Of a DNA stretch of 64,000 nucleotides, positions 30,714 through 40,270 are shown piece after piece (position 1 is the stretch's first letter; each line of letters begins with the position of its first letter). Location of the stretch: positions 62,001 through 126,000 of the forward strand of contig CAZBST010000005.1 of assembly GCA_964494805.1 (NCBI GenBank), given 5' to 3'. The position numbers and the translations under genes were made by a program. The notes beneath the pieces were generated by a model, which saw only the letters and a list, made by a program, of their open reading frames with translations, did not search any database and was not told the DNA's origin. This stretch comes from CAIYOL01 sp964494805. GTDB lineage: Bacteria > Planctomycetota > Phycisphaerae > Sedimentisphaerales > Anaerobacaceae.

Positions 30714-30786
30714 ATTAGAGAATTAGCAAGTTATGGCTAAGGGATTTTATGATTTGAATATGTGGGGAAAGAGATATGCCCCAAAG

Positions 30787-33081
30787 ATGAACCCGATAAA
30801 ACTATTTTTTGTGGTTTTCATGCTGTTGTCATTTGTTACTGGTTGCCAGAAAAAACCAACTAAGTCGCTACAAGAGGCTATTCGCCAAGGCGACTTACAC
30901 ACCGTTAAATTATATGTCTCAAAAGGTGTCGATATCAACAGGGCCGATTATATGGGCATAACACCTTTATACATAGCAGCTGTATGTGGACAGAAGAAAA
31001 TTGCAAAATATCTTATTGATAATGGTGCCAATATCGAACAAAGGGAGTACCATCTAGGTGTAACGATACTGCAAGAGACCATAGTCGCAAAACATAAGGA
31101 TATTGTGGAACTTCTCCTTGATAAGGGGGCTAATATTGAGGGATCAAGTTATTCTGGTAATACTCCTTTGATGACCGCAGTCTCTCATGGTCAGACAGAC
31201 ATAGCTGAGCTGCTTATTAAGAAAGGAGCAGATGTTAACGCTACCGACCGAGATGGCTGGAACCCGTTACATTTCGCTGCCATGCATCGCAACGAAGGCG
31301 CGGCCAGACTGCTCATTGAGAAGGGGGCAGATATTAATGCAAAATCAAGATTTGGGATGACACCACTTAATTGGGCCATTGACAAGAACCATCTAGGTTT
31401 AGTGCAATTGTTTATAAAAGAAGGAGCAGACTTAAGAGGCGCTTTATCCAGAGCCGTTTATGAGGGGCGAACAGAAATCATAAAGTATCTCATCGCTGAA
31501 GGTGTAAGTATAGAAGATACAGACCCAACACTAGGTAACACTCCTCTGCATAATGCAGTTCTTAAAGACAATAAGATTATTGCTGAATTCCTCATCGAGA
31601 AGGGTAGTAAGATAAATTCAGTGAACAAGGACAAACGAACCCCCCTGCATTACGCTGCAGTAAATGGAAATATTGAAATGGCGGGACTTCTTATTGGGGA
31701 AGGCGCCAGCTTAGACGAAAACGATTCAGAAGGTTGCGCACCACTTCATCTAGCAGTAAGAGCTGGCCAAAAGGAAATGGTGAAATTCCTCATCACAAAG
31801 TCATCGATTTCCAGCGTTAAAAGCTTGCTGCATGAAGCTGCACGCGGAGGCAAGTTCGAAATGGTAGTTTTCCTTATCGAAGAAGGAGCAAATGTCAATG
31901 AAAGGAATAAAAAAGGTGAAACGGCCTTACACCTTGCAGTTGATTCTATAGAAATACTAAAACTTCTACTCTCAAAGGATGCGGAGATAAATGCTGTTGA
32001 CGACAATGGTGAAACAGCTTTATACCGTTCAATATTGCGTGGTAATATACAGATAATCAACTTTTTGTTAAACAACGGAGCAGATATCGAATTGAAAAAT
32101 AAGAATGGCTGGACACCTCTCTATTGGGCAAGTTTTTTGGGTAATAAAGCTATTGTTCAGTTACTCGTAGATAGAGGAGCAAATGTAAACACGGAAAATA
32201 ATTTTGGGGGAATTCCTCTACACGCTGCGGTTGAGGAAGGCCATAAAGATGTGGTAGAGTTCCTTATAGCGCATGATTCTAATTTAAATGCGAAATCAAT
32301 CGGTAAGACACCTCTTCATAAAGCAGCTTGTCGCGATGACGAGTATATAGCGGGGTTTCTAATTGATAAGGGTGCCGATATTAATTCCAGAGATGGAGAT
32401 GGTGATACTCCACTACATAAGGCAGCGAGTTGTAACAGTACGGCAATAGCAAAATTGCTTATTGATAGAGGTGCTGATATCAACTCTAGAAATAACCGTG
32501 GGTGGACGCCGCTGCTGGAAGCTTATTTAGAAGGATATCATAATAATATGCGTTATAGAAAGGAATTAGAAAGTTTACTTATTGCTGAGGGTGCACAACA
32601 GGATATTTTACTAGAAGCTGCTCGAGGGAATTGTGAACGTGTCATGGAGTTTCTGGATGGCGACCCAAATCTTATCAATTATGGAGCCGATCAAGGCTAT
32701 TTTACTCCCCTGCATTGTGCATCTCGGTGTGGCCGATTAAAAATGGCTGATTTGCTTATTAAACAAGGTGCCGATTTAGACTCTAAAGACTTGCATAATT
32801 ATACGCCTCTTCACTGGGCGGTAATAGAAAATCATGAAGACGTTACGGAGCTACTAGTTACCAAAGGGGCGGATACTAGCATAGCACTTAAACATAATGG
32901 CTGGACACCTCTTCATTTCGCGTTTTCTCGAAACAAGAAAAAAATCGCAGAGATCCTTATAAAAAATGGAGCTGATGAAAACATAAAAGACGAGGAAGGC
33001 AAAAGCCCTTTGGATTTGGCAAAGGATAAAGAACGTACTGAACTTATTGAACTAATCCATAAATATAGAGCTAAAAAGTAA
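30787..33081 (+). CDS. Ankyrin-repeat lipoprotein
   Basis: A 764-aa protein from ATG 30787, chosen because a lipoprotein signal follows at once (NPIKLFFVVFMLLSFVTGC, lipobox FVTGC); the frame is also open from an ATG at 30733. Nearly the whole mature protein consists of about twenty ankyrin repeats with the usual TPLHxAxxxGxxxIxxxLIxxGAD pattern, for example GNTPLMTAVSHGQTDIAELL and GWTPLHFAFSRNKKKIAEIL. Ankyrin arrays bind other proteins; here the array would face the periplasm or outside. The gene is AT-rich and lies between the etf operon and another ankyrin gene. Confidence 0.85.
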   Translation: MNPIKLFFVVFMLLSFVTGCQKKPTKSLQEAIRQGDLHTVKLYVSKGVDINRADYMGITPLYIAAVCGQKKIAKYLIDNGANIEQREYHLGVTILQETIVAKHKDIVELLLDKGANIEGSSYSGNTPLMTAVSHGQTDIAELLIKKGADVNATDRDGWNPLHFAAMHRNEGAARLLIEKGADINAKSRFGMTPLNWAIDKNHLGLVQLFIKEGADLRGALSRAVYEGRTEIIKYLIAEGVSIEDTDPTLGNTPLHNAVLKDNKIIAEFLIEKGSKINSVNKDKRTPLHYAAVNGNIEMAGLLIGEGASLDENDSEGCAPLHLAVRAGQKEMVKFLITKSSISSVKSLLHEAARGGKFEMVVFLIEEGANVNERNKKGETALHLAVDSIEILKLLLSKDAEINAVDDNGETALYRSILRGNIQIINFLLNNGADIELKNKNGWTPLYWASFLGNKAIVQLLVDRGANVNTENNFGGIPLHAAVEEGHKDVVEFLIAHDSNLNAKSIGKTPLHKAACRDDEYIAGFLIDKGADINSRDGDGDTPLHKAASCNSTAIAKLLIDRGADINSRNNRGWTPLLEAYLEGYHNNMRYRKELESLLIAEGAQQDILLEAARGNCERVMEFLDGDPNLINYGADQGYFTPLHCASRCGRLKMADLLIKQGADLDSKDLHNYTPLHWAVIENHEDVTELLVTKGADTSIALKHNGWTPLHFAFSRNKKKIAEILIKNGADENIKDEEGKSPLDLAKDKERTELIELIHKYRAKK

Positions 33082-33154
33082 TTAATCTAATAAAGTGAAG
33101 TATTTTTGTGCCTCAAAGTCGAATGAATAGAGCTTGTTTGACAAGAATAACAAA

Positions 33155-34465
33155 ATGAAAGCGAAGCGTTTTATAAAAATATTTGTAATATTCTCGTTCG
33201 TTTTGATCCCTATCGTAGCATATATATTATTTTCTATTCACAGTCGTAACTTGTTCCATGCAGCTGTAGCGAAAGGAGACCTCGATACGCTTAAGAGTAT
33301 GCTAGCACGCCAGCCAAAACTGGATAAAAAAGGCAGTTATGCTCTTATCACAGCGGCTATTTTAGACAATAATGATGTGGCACGCTTGCTCATTTATAAC
33401 GGTGCACAAGTAAATGTTCAAAATGAGGGTCGTTTGACTACTGGTTACACTCCTTTGCATTGGGCAGCTTACAAAGGTAACGAGAATTTGGTTGATCTGC
33501 TAACTGCTAACGGCGCACAAGTAAATATCCAAAGTAAAGATGGTCAGACTCCTTTACACATGGCGGCTGGAAAGGGACGCTATGAGGTGGTTAAACTACT
33601 AATCGATATTGGGGCAAACGTTAATGCCACTACTAAAGAAGGCAAGTTCACTCCTCTTCATGACGCAGCTTACGATGGTCACAAGGATGTGGCTAAACTT
33701 TTAGCCTCTAGTGGAGCGAATGTGCTTATGCGCAATGATAGGGGTGAAACTCCCTTGCTTGTTGCTACTGGACGAGGTCACATAGACGTTGCTTGGGTCT
33801 TGATTCCTTATTATGAAAGATATGGGGACTTTAGTCGCCTTAAGAAGACAATATATGAAGGTAAGTTGGGACAGTTGAAAACTGCAGCAGAATTAGGATT
33901 TTCAACTCAAGTTGACACCATATTACAGAACTATCCCGAAATGATAAATGCCAAAGATGAAAATGGGAATAGTCTTATAAAAATAGCTGTATGGGAAGGC
34001 CGTAAATCAGTCGTTGAAGTACTTATTGCAAAAGGGGCAGAGACAAGAGTGGGGCAGAACGGTTTTACACTTTTGCACTTGGCAATTTTTCGTGGCCATG
34101 ATGATGTTGGCAAGGTTCTTATCGAGAATGGTGCTGACGTGAACGCTAAAAGCGATAAAGGCGATACACCTTTACACCTGGCAGCGAGGTATTATAGGTA
34201 CGCGGATAGCCACTTTAGGGCTAGGATTATGGCTAGGCTTTTGATAGAAAATGGAGCAGGTGTAAATACCAAAAATAATAACGGTGAGACGCCCATGCAT
34301 GGTGCGGCCTTGCTGGGCCACGCAGATGTGGTGGAATTACTTATTGCCAAAGGTGCCGATGTGAATGCAAAAGACAATCAAGGCCAGACTCCATTGCAGA
34401 GAGCGAGGGACCAAGGCCGCAAAGAAATCGTTGAGCTTTTGCGCGATCACGGAGCAAAAGAATAA
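33155..34465 (+). CDS. Membrane-anchored ankyrin-repeat protein
   Basis: A 436-aa protein from ATG 33155 (a TTG seven codons earlier is the alternative). It has one N-terminal membrane segment (FIKIFVIFSFVLIPIVAYIL) and about ten to eleven ankyrin repeats (GYTPLHWAAYKGNENLVDLL, GQTPLHMAAGKGRYEVVKLL, GETPMHGAALLGHADVVELL) with an interruption around residues 225-260 (YYERYGDFSRLKKTIYEGK). It follows the ankyrin lipoprotein by about 75 bases and shares its low GC content, so the two may have been gained together. The binding partner is unknown. Confidence 0.85.
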   Translation: MKAKRFIKIFVIFSFVLIPIVAYILFSIHSRNLFHAAVAKGDLDTLKSMLARQPKLDKKGSYALITAAILDNNDVARLLIYNGAQVNVQNEGRLTTGYTPLHWAAYKGNENLVDLLTANGAQVNIQSKDGQTPLHMAAGKGRYEVVKLLIDIGANVNATTKEGKFTPLHDAAYDGHKDVAKLLASSGANVLMRNDRGETPLLVATGRGHIDVAWVLIPYYERYGDFSRLKKTIYEGKLGQLKTAAELGFSTQVDTILQNYPEMINAKDENGNSLIKIAVWEGRKSVVEVLIAKGAETRVGQNGFTLLHLAIFRGHDDVGKVLIENGADVNAKSDKGDTPLHLAARYYRYADSHFRARIMARLLIENGAGVNTKNNNGETPMHGAALLGHADVVELLIAKGADVNAKDNQGQTPLQRARDQGRKEIVELLRDHGAKE

Positions 34466-34498
34466 CGAAAGAAGTTACAAGCGACAAGAAACGAACGT

Positions 34499-35176
34499 AT
34501 GTTACGGACTGTTATATTCGATTTCGACGGTGTGATAACTGATTCCGAGGTTTTACACCTTCGTTCGTTTAATCAGGTGCTGGCCCAATACGGCGTTGAG
34601 ATTTCAACAAAGGACTATTACAAGGAATATCTCGGCCTGAGCGACCTTGATTGTTTTAAGGCCCTTATCGATAAAAAGATATTACGGAAACCTGCCAAGG
34701 GAATCGAAAATCTCGCAAAAGGAAAAACCGAGGTATTCGAAAAGCTGGCAAAAACCGAAGGCAGGATAATCGAGGGAGTGCGGGATTTTCTGCAACTACT
34801 CAGCCAAAACAAGATACTAATGGCTATATGTTCGGGGGCGCTGCTTACAGAGATTGAGCTTGTATTGGAGCAGGCCCGGCTGCGTCCTTTCTTTGAGGTG
34901 ATAGTTTCCGCAGAATTCGTAAAAAAAGGCAAGCCCAGTCCGGAAGGTTTTCTGCTGACATTAAAGAAACTTAATCACAATCAACAGGATGCAATTTTGC
35001 CAAATCAGTGCATTGTGATAGAAGATTCGCATTGGGGACTTGAAGCAGCCAAAGCAGCGGGAATGCATAGCATTGCGGTAACAAATTCATACGATGCCAG
35101 TGAGTTAGCAATGGCCGAAAAGATTGTTACGCGACTCGGCGACCTGAGCATAGAAGCTCTACAAAGACTTTGTTGA
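34499..35176 (+). CDS. HAD-superfamily hydrolase (beta-phosphoglucomutase-like)
   Basis: A 225-aa HAD subfamily IA phosphatase. Motif I IFDFDGVITDSE carries the nucleophile and acid/base aspartates, motif II is around MAICSGALLTE, motif III is GKPSPEGFLL, and motif IV IVIEDSHWGLEAAKAAGMHS has the metal-binding acid. The helical cap lies between residues 17 and 85. It likely hydrolyses or isomerises a small sugar phosphate. It starts 34 bases after the second ankyrin gene and ends 4 bases from the stop of the convergent LptC/OstA-like gene. Confidence 0.87.
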   Translation: MLRTVIFDFDGVITDSEVLHLRSFNQVLAQYGVEISTKDYYKEYLGLSDLDCFKALIDKKILRKPAKGIENLAKGKTEVFEKLAKTEGRIIEGVRDFLQLLSQNKILMAICSGALLTEIELVLEQARLRPFFEVIVSAEFVKKGKPSPEGFLLTLKKLNHNQQDAILPNQCIVIEDSHWGLEAAKAAGMHSIAVTNSYDASELAMAEKIVTRLGDLSIEALQRLC

Positions 35177-35180
35177 GGGG

Positions 35181-37358
35181 TTACTTTCCCATCTGCAGCA
35201 TACCAGGTCCGACGATTTTGGTTTTGATTCTGTCTTTTTTTAAGTTGTATTCGATGCCGGGGGCAAGGGCGCCGTTGAGGAAACACGGCTGAGATTCATC
35301 GCCCCATGCGGTAATCATAGACTTGGCGCCGTCGTAAAACATTTCGCTGCCTACAAATTGAACGGTTCTGCCTTTTTTCGCTTTTTGCTCTTCATAAGTA
35401 ATGCCGCCCGTGGCGCTAAGTGTCGAAAGCTCAGTTTGACCACTGGCTGTTTCGTAAAGCAGGGCTTCTATGTGGTTGGCCGTGGCTGAAGTTTGCTGCT
35501 CCTGTCGGCCTTTGACAACAGGGAAATAATCAATAAGGATTTGCTCGGCCCCGGCGTCAGCAATAATTGTATCCGCCTCTTTTAAATACTTTAAGGTATT
35601 GAAATTGCGCATAACCGCATAACAAGGTCTTTGCAAACTGAATCTGCCTACCTTTTTTCCCGGCTCTACTACTTTGGAGTTGTCAACAGCTATTATTCCT
35701 GACCCGGTTGCTAAAAATATTTGCTGGTCTACATCATAGTCAAACTGGAGACACTTTAGCTTGGTAAAGCCGAGCAGTTCTTCTCCTGCCCACTTGGAAG
35801 TGTCGAGCTGAACCACTTTGCCGCTTGCTGTTAGATGTTTTATGTCGACCCGTGACTGCTTGCCTCCCGTAGGGGATGCCTGACTGGATTTGGATAAATC
35901 TACCGTAAGCTTTGGAGACGAGAGCGAATACTTCTGTTGAAAATTCATATTCTCTCGAAGCGTTGTGCATAGGACATTGCCTTCGAAGACAACCTGATTT
36001 AATGCCGGCAGGAACTCGGCTTTTTCCTGGGCCGTTACTTTTACCGGGACTGTGGGTTGTTTGTCTCCGCCCTTTTCGTGGGGTTTAGTAGCCATTGCAT
36101 CATTTGCATAAAATGTAAGCTCTGATAGGCCGCTGGCGACGGTGTCCCCGGTAATCACGCAATAGTCGATTTTCTGAGCGACGAATGTGGGCCGGCCCTT
36201 CTCATCCTTAAAGCTTTTGAGACCTTCATCAGTCGCTGCATTTTCAGGCGTTCCGGAAGAATCCATCGGCACAACAATAATACCATCGTCACAGGTTACA
36301 ACGATATCTGGCTTCGCTTCCACTACGCCGGGCGAGTCGGCGAACTGTTCGGGGGATTTATTCGGCTCGCCCCGTGGGGAGGTAACACTTTCTTCGGTAA
36401 CTTCCGTAGCTGTTGTGCTGTCGGTGGCTTTGTTTTCAGAGTTACTATCCGAGCTTTTGGACCATAGGATATTGTCGATAGAAACCTCATCGGCAAGAAT
36501 CAACTGCTCGGGACAGTCTATGACGACATTTTTTCTGAATACGCATTTGTAGTATGTGCCCTTGCCTTTTTCGATTGTTTTTTTGTCTGCAGCGGGTATT
36601 TCTTTTGCTTTTTGTTGCTTTGCTTGTGCCCCGGTGCCGGGACCGGCCGGATTCTCAGTGGCAGTTGCTTCCGGTGAAAACAAAGATGCTTTCGACGCTT
36701 GTTTAATGCGCAGACTCTCCAAAGCAATTATTTTAAGATATTCAAGATGGTCCAGCTCTTCATTATAGACAATCTCCAGCCCCCTTCCGAGCATTTGAGT
36801 ATTCTGGGAAGTGAACTTGACCGGCCCGGCAGTCGAAAACAGCGATTCTTCACTGATAAAAATAACATCGTCGAGATAAATAAAACCTTCTTCGACGTTA
36901 CTGCCCTTCTCCGGCAAAATGTGAATAACAACATTTCCCGTAAGTGTAGCATCCTTCGGCGTAGCTCTGCCGACGGCCTCTTCAACTCGAACCGTGCCTT
37001 TATCGGCTGTCATATAGCATTTAAGATTGTGCTCGTAGACATTCATATACGGCTTTTCAATTTCCCATTCGTTTCCTTCGGCGTGCAGAAGTTTTTCGAA
37101 CCCGAATTCTCGGTCAACTTGTTTTTTTGCGTTTAAGTGTGTGTATCTGGCCTTTTGGACGGTACCGACACCGATGTCGCCAACCATTCCAATTTTGCTG
37201 TCAAATTCAGCAGTATTGCTCTCGGCGACAGTATCTCTGTCTCCAGTATCGATTTTTATTGGTGGGGTTCTGCTTATCAGATTGTAGAGCAGATATATTA
37301 CAAGTACCGCCCCTGCGGAAATAAGCCAGACACGCAATTTTCGCGATTTAAGACCCAT
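35181..37358 (-). CDS. LptC/OstA-like LPS transport protein (large)
   Basis: A 725-aa protein with one N-terminal membrane helix (LRVWLISAGAVLVIYLLYNL) and a long periplasmic part rich in beta strands. Segments such as KGTYYKCVFRKNVVIDCPEQ, MTADKGTVRVEEAVG and LPALNQVVFEGNVLCTTLRE have the look of LptA/LptC/OstA jellyroll repeats, which shuttle lipopolysaccharide across the periplasm. A low-complexity stretch around residues 325-370 (SDSNSENKATDSTTATEV) interrupts it. It is much longer than E. coli LptC (191 aa) and may combine several jellyroll modules. It directly follows kdsC in transcription order, as LptC does in proteobacteria. Confidence 0.7.
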   Translation of the reverse strand: MGLKSRKLRVWLISAGAVLVIYLLYNLISRTPPIKIDTGDRDTVAESNTAEFDSKIGMVGDIGVGTVQKARYTHLNAKKQVDREFGFEKLLHAEGNEWEIEKPYMNVYEHNLKCYMTADKGTVRVEEAVGRATPKDATLTGNVVIHILPEKGSNVEEGFIYLDDVIFISEESLFSTAGPVKFTSQNTQMLGRGLEIVYNEELDHLEYLKIIALESLRIKQASKASLFSPEATATENPAGPGTGAQAKQQKAKEIPAADKKTIEKGKGTYYKCVFRKNVVIDCPEQLILADEVSIDNILWSKSSDSNSENKATDSTTATEVTEESVTSPRGEPNKSPEQFADSPGVVEAKPDIVVTCDDGIIVVPMDSSGTPENAATDEGLKSFKDEKGRPTFVAQKIDYCVITGDTVASGLSELTFYANDAMATKPHEKGGDKQPTVPVKVTAQEKAEFLPALNQVVFEGNVLCTTLRENMNFQQKYSLSSPKLTVDLSKSSQASPTGGKQSRVDIKHLTASGKVVQLDTSKWAGEELLGFTKLKCLQFDYDVDQQIFLATGSGIIAVDNSKVVEPGKKVGRFSLQRPCYAVMRNFNTLKYLKEADTIIADAGAEQILIDYFPVVKGRQEQQTSATANHIEALLYETASGQTELSTLSATGGITYEEQKAKKGRTVQFVGSEMFYDGAKSMITAWGDESQPCFLNGALAPGIEYNLKKDRIKTKIVGPGMLQMGK

Positions 37359-37369
37359 AACAAATCCGT

Positions 37370-37912
37370 TTATGTCGTTTCAGGTTCTGGCAGATACCTT
37401 TTCATAAGCTCCTGCCATTTGCCGGTATTCTTCAAAATGTATTCTATTACTTCACGCACAGCCCCGTCGCCTCCGCGGCGTGTCGTTACATAATCAGCTT
37501 CTTCCTTAACTTCATCAACCGCATTGGCGACAGCTGCCCCAAACCCGACGTATCTTATTGCCGGCAAATCCAGCAAATCGTCGCCAATATAAGCTGTTCT
37601 CTTTGCCGAAATACCCGCTTCCTCAAGCAGCTTCTTGAGGACGGGCAGTTTCTCGAAACAATCCTGGGCACAGAAATCTACCTCAAGCTGCTCAGCCCGG
37701 TGTTTCGTTGCCTGCGAAAATCTGCCGCTTAAAAAGGCGGTTTTCAACCCCGCTCTTTGCCACATTCGAAGGCCGTGACCATCCAGCAGGTTGAAGGATT
37801 TACCTTCGCTGCCGTCCCCATAGATTTCTACGGTCCCATCCGTTAGGACACCATCAACATCCATAACCAGCAGCTGTATATCTGCAAGATTTATTTTTTG
37901 CTTCTTTGTCAT
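37370..37912 (-). CDS. kdsC: KdsC-type HAD phosphatase (3-deoxy-D-manno-octulosonate 8-phosphate phosphatase-like)
   Basis: A 180-aa C0-type HAD phosphatase with the KdsC/YrbI signature: LLVMDVDGVLTDGTVEIYGD, KSFNLLDGHGLRMWQRAGLK, SGR, and YIGDDLLDLPAIRYVGFGAA with ADYVTTRRGGDGAVREV near the end. It removes phosphate from KDO-8-phosphate, feeding LPS core synthesis (family knowledge). The start at 37912 (MTKKQKINLADI) matches family lengths; the frame is open from 37951. It lies between RNase G and the LptC/OstA-like gene. Confidence 0.88.
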   Translation of the reverse strand: MTKKQKINLADIQLLVMDVDGVLTDGTVEIYGDGSEGKSFNLLDGHGLRMWQRAGLKTAFLSGRFSQATKHRAEQLEVDFCAQDCFEKLPVLKKLLEEAGISAKRTAYIGDDLLDLPAIRYVGFGAAVANAVDEVKEEADYVTTRRGGDGAVREVIEYILKNTGKWQELMKRYLPEPETT

Positions 37913-37981
37913 TTGATTATATCGAGTCATCTCCCATAAGGGATGCCTCATGGCGCTACAATGGTTCGACCTTACTCACCA

Positions 37982-39508
37982 CTAAAGTTTTACCACACTT
38001 CCGCGCTCATTGAAACAGAGTAAATTGTGTTTTTCGCCGGTGTAATCCGGCTCAGTGTGAATTATCACGCGCTTGTTGTTGAGCTGCTCTATCTGTGCAA
38101 TCGCAGTCCGCTTCTCATTCTGTAGGTAGCTGCCGACCTCCGGCGATACAAACAGCTCGATGCGTTTTATCTGGTCTTTTGATGCCGAGAGATTCAACAT
38201 TCGAATAATCTCGATAGCCACGGATTCATGGCTTTTAATAAAACCTGTGCCTCCGCAGTGAGGACAGGCCAGATAGGTGGTCGATTGCAGCGAAGGACGC
38301 ATTCGCTGACGTGTCATTTCCACCACGCCGAATCTGCTTATCTTCAATATTCTCGAGCGTGCACGGTCGACTTTGACAAAACTGCGAAAAACTTTTTCCA
38401 CTTCCCTACGGTGTTTCTCACTACGCATATCAATAAAGTCGCAAATTATCAGTCCTCCAAGGTCTCGCAGTCTGAGCTGCCGGGCTATTTCCGGTGCCGC
38501 TTCCATATTGGTTTTGTAGGCGGTTTGTTCGGCTCCCTGGCTTTTTCGATACCGACCGCTGTTGACATCTATTGCCACCAGCGCTTCGGTCTGTTCGATC
38601 ACAATTGAGCCGCCGCCTTTAAGTGCTACCGTGCGGGACTGAATTTTAGTGATTTCGTCCTCGATTCGATATTTGTGAAACAGCGGAACTTTGCTGTTGT
38701 AATACACTACCTCCTGTTTCAAGCGTGGCGTTGCTATCAAAAGAAAATCCCTAATCTTGCGAACAACGTTTTCCGAATCGCATACTATCTTGTCTATCTT
38801 ACTGTTAAGAACGTCCCTCAGTGTTCGAGTAACCAAATCGGATTCCTGGTAAATTCCACTTGGTGTCTTTTCAGTTTCTATTCGTTTTTCGATGGCAGTC
38901 CATAATCGTTTAAGATACCTTAAATCGTTTTGAATATCCCTTTTTGAGCACCCTTGGCCTGCTGTTCGGATAATAAAGCCCATCCCCTTAGGCGGTCTGC
39001 TTTCATCAAGAATTTGCCGTAGCCTCGCTCGCTCGTTATCATCTTCAATCTTGTGAGAAATACCGAGCTTTCGCATCCACGGCATCATAACCAGGAACTT
39101 GCCCGGCAAAGCAAGATATGTGCTAAGGGTCGGCCCTTTGGTATGCATTCCCCCTTTCGTTACTTGAACAATAAGTTCCTTACCTTTATGAAGACACTTC
39201 TGGATAGGTAGCCGCTCCTTTAGCGATTTTCTCCGGCCGACGTTTTCAGTAAAGTGGCGGTCAGAACCGGCAAAATAGCGAGGATGGAGGTCGCTGATAT
39301 GAAGGAAACCGTTCTTGCCTGTCCCGCAATCTACAAATGCCGCCTGTATGCCGGATTCAATGTTTACTACCTTTCCTTTGTAAATATTGCCGACGTGACT
39401 GCTTACGCCCGCCCTTTCCACGTACAGCTCTTCAAGCGAACCATCTTCAACTATTGCTACTCTGCACTCTTCGCTCTCAGCAACGTTTATAAGCATCTCT
39501 CTTGGCAT
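37982..39508 (-). CDS. rng: Ribonuclease E/G family protein (RNase G-like)
   Basis: A 508-aa RNase E/G. The start at 39508 (MPREMLINVAESEECRVAIV) is chosen for AAGGA 7 bases upstream; the open frame extends 17 codons further. The S1 domain begins SHVGNIYKGKVVNIESGIQA and is followed by FVDCGTGKNGFLHISDL. The catalytic DNase I-like region includes LVAIDVNSGR and GGLIICDFIDM with the magnesium aspartates, and the zinc-link cysteines appear in TYLACPHCGGTGF. It lacks the long C-terminal scaffold of RNase E, so it corresponds to RNase G length. It is paired with DUF2344 upstream, a common arrangement. Confidence 0.93.
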   Translation of the reverse strand: MPREMLINVAESEECRVAIVEDGSLEELYVERAGVSSHVGNIYKGKVVNIESGIQAAFVDCGTGKNGFLHISDLHPRYFAGSDRHFTENVGRRKSLKERLPIQKCLHKGKELIVQVTKGGMHTKGPTLSTYLALPGKFLVMMPWMRKLGISHKIEDDNERARLRQILDESRPPKGMGFIIRTAGQGCSKRDIQNDLRYLKRLWTAIEKRIETEKTPSGIYQESDLVTRTLRDVLNSKIDKIVCDSENVVRKIRDFLLIATPRLKQEVVYYNSKVPLFHKYRIEDEITKIQSRTVALKGGGSIVIEQTEALVAIDVNSGRYRKSQGAEQTAYKTNMEAAPEIARQLRLRDLGGLIICDFIDMRSEKHRREVEKVFRSFVKVDRARSRILKISRFGVVEMTRQRMRPSLQSTTYLACPHCGGTGFIKSHESVAIEIIRMLNLSASKDQIKRIELFVSPEVGSYLQNEKRTAIAQIEQLNNKRVIIHTEPDYTGEKHNLLCFNERGSVVKL

Positions 39509-39566
39509 CGTTTTATCCTTATATATAGGGGTTCGCATCTCGGTAATGGCGAACCACATTTACTGA

Positions 39567-40220
39567 TTACGAAACACTTTCCTGCCATTGTACTCTCGTG
39601 CGCCTAATCGGCGCCGACAGCATACCATAGTCCAGTTCCAGCATCTCCAGAATCTCATCAGGGCGTATTGAACCAGCTAAGCTGATTTTGCACTCAACAG
39701 TTATGCCGGTATTGTCTAATTCAATCGATTTTAGGAAAGGCCTGACATCCACGTTTTTGAATTTTGAATTTTCGGGACCTATTCGCCGTCGGAGATTAAG
39801 ATTTTCACTTGCCAGCAAATGTTTAATTCTGCTCTTTAATTTTTCGTTCAGATACTCCGTCCACACCGCCAGCAAATATGTTGCCTGGCAAGGTTGGATT
39901 GAGGCCTTTGCTTTTGCCGTCCCGACCGTGAGCAGCTCAAAACCATTAGGTAATTGCTCCGAAAGCTTGGTTTTGACTAAAGTGCATAAATCACTTTCCT
40001 GTGCTCCTGTGCTTGACTCTATCCGAAAACACAGCAAATCATCATCCACCTCAATCCCTACACTTCTTGGCAACGGCAGGGACAGCTTCGGACGAGGATT
40101 GAATCCTTCACTATATAGCATTTTTATACCTGCTCGGACACACGTTCGCTGAAAGACCCTGACCATTTCTGCGTGTGATAAGAATCTTAGATTACCCCGA
40201 ACCTTGAATTTAATCAGCAC
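39567..40220 (-). CDS. DUF2344 (TIGR03936) radical SAM-linked protein
   Basis: A 217-aa protein with the family's N-terminal signature FKVRGNLRFLSHAEMVRVFQ, followed by RAGIKMLYSEGFNPRPKLSL and a C-terminal half ending DYGMLSAPIRRTRVQW. The family is usually fused to, or encoded beside, a radical SAM protein and is often next to RNase E/G, as here, but no radical SAM partner lies nearby in this window. The start is GTG without a strong ribosome-binding site. It is probably co-transcribed with EI upstream and RNase G downstream. The function is unknown; a link to tRNA or rRNA modification is only conjecture. Confidence 0.85.
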   Translation of the reverse strand: MLIKFKVRGNLRFLSHAEMVRVFQRTCVRAGIKMLYSEGFNPRPKLSLPLPRSVGIEVDDDLLCFRIESSTGAQESDLCTLVKTKLSEQLPNGFELLTVGTAKAKASIQPCQATYLLAVWTEYLNEKLKSRIKHLLASENLNLRRRIGPENSKFKNVDVRPFLKSIELDNTGITVECKISLAGSIRPDEILEMLELDYGMLSAPIRRTRVQWQESVS

Positions 40221-40270
40221 CAGGATAGTTTTGTTTGAAAGGGTTATGCGTCTGTCTCCATAATCTCTAA

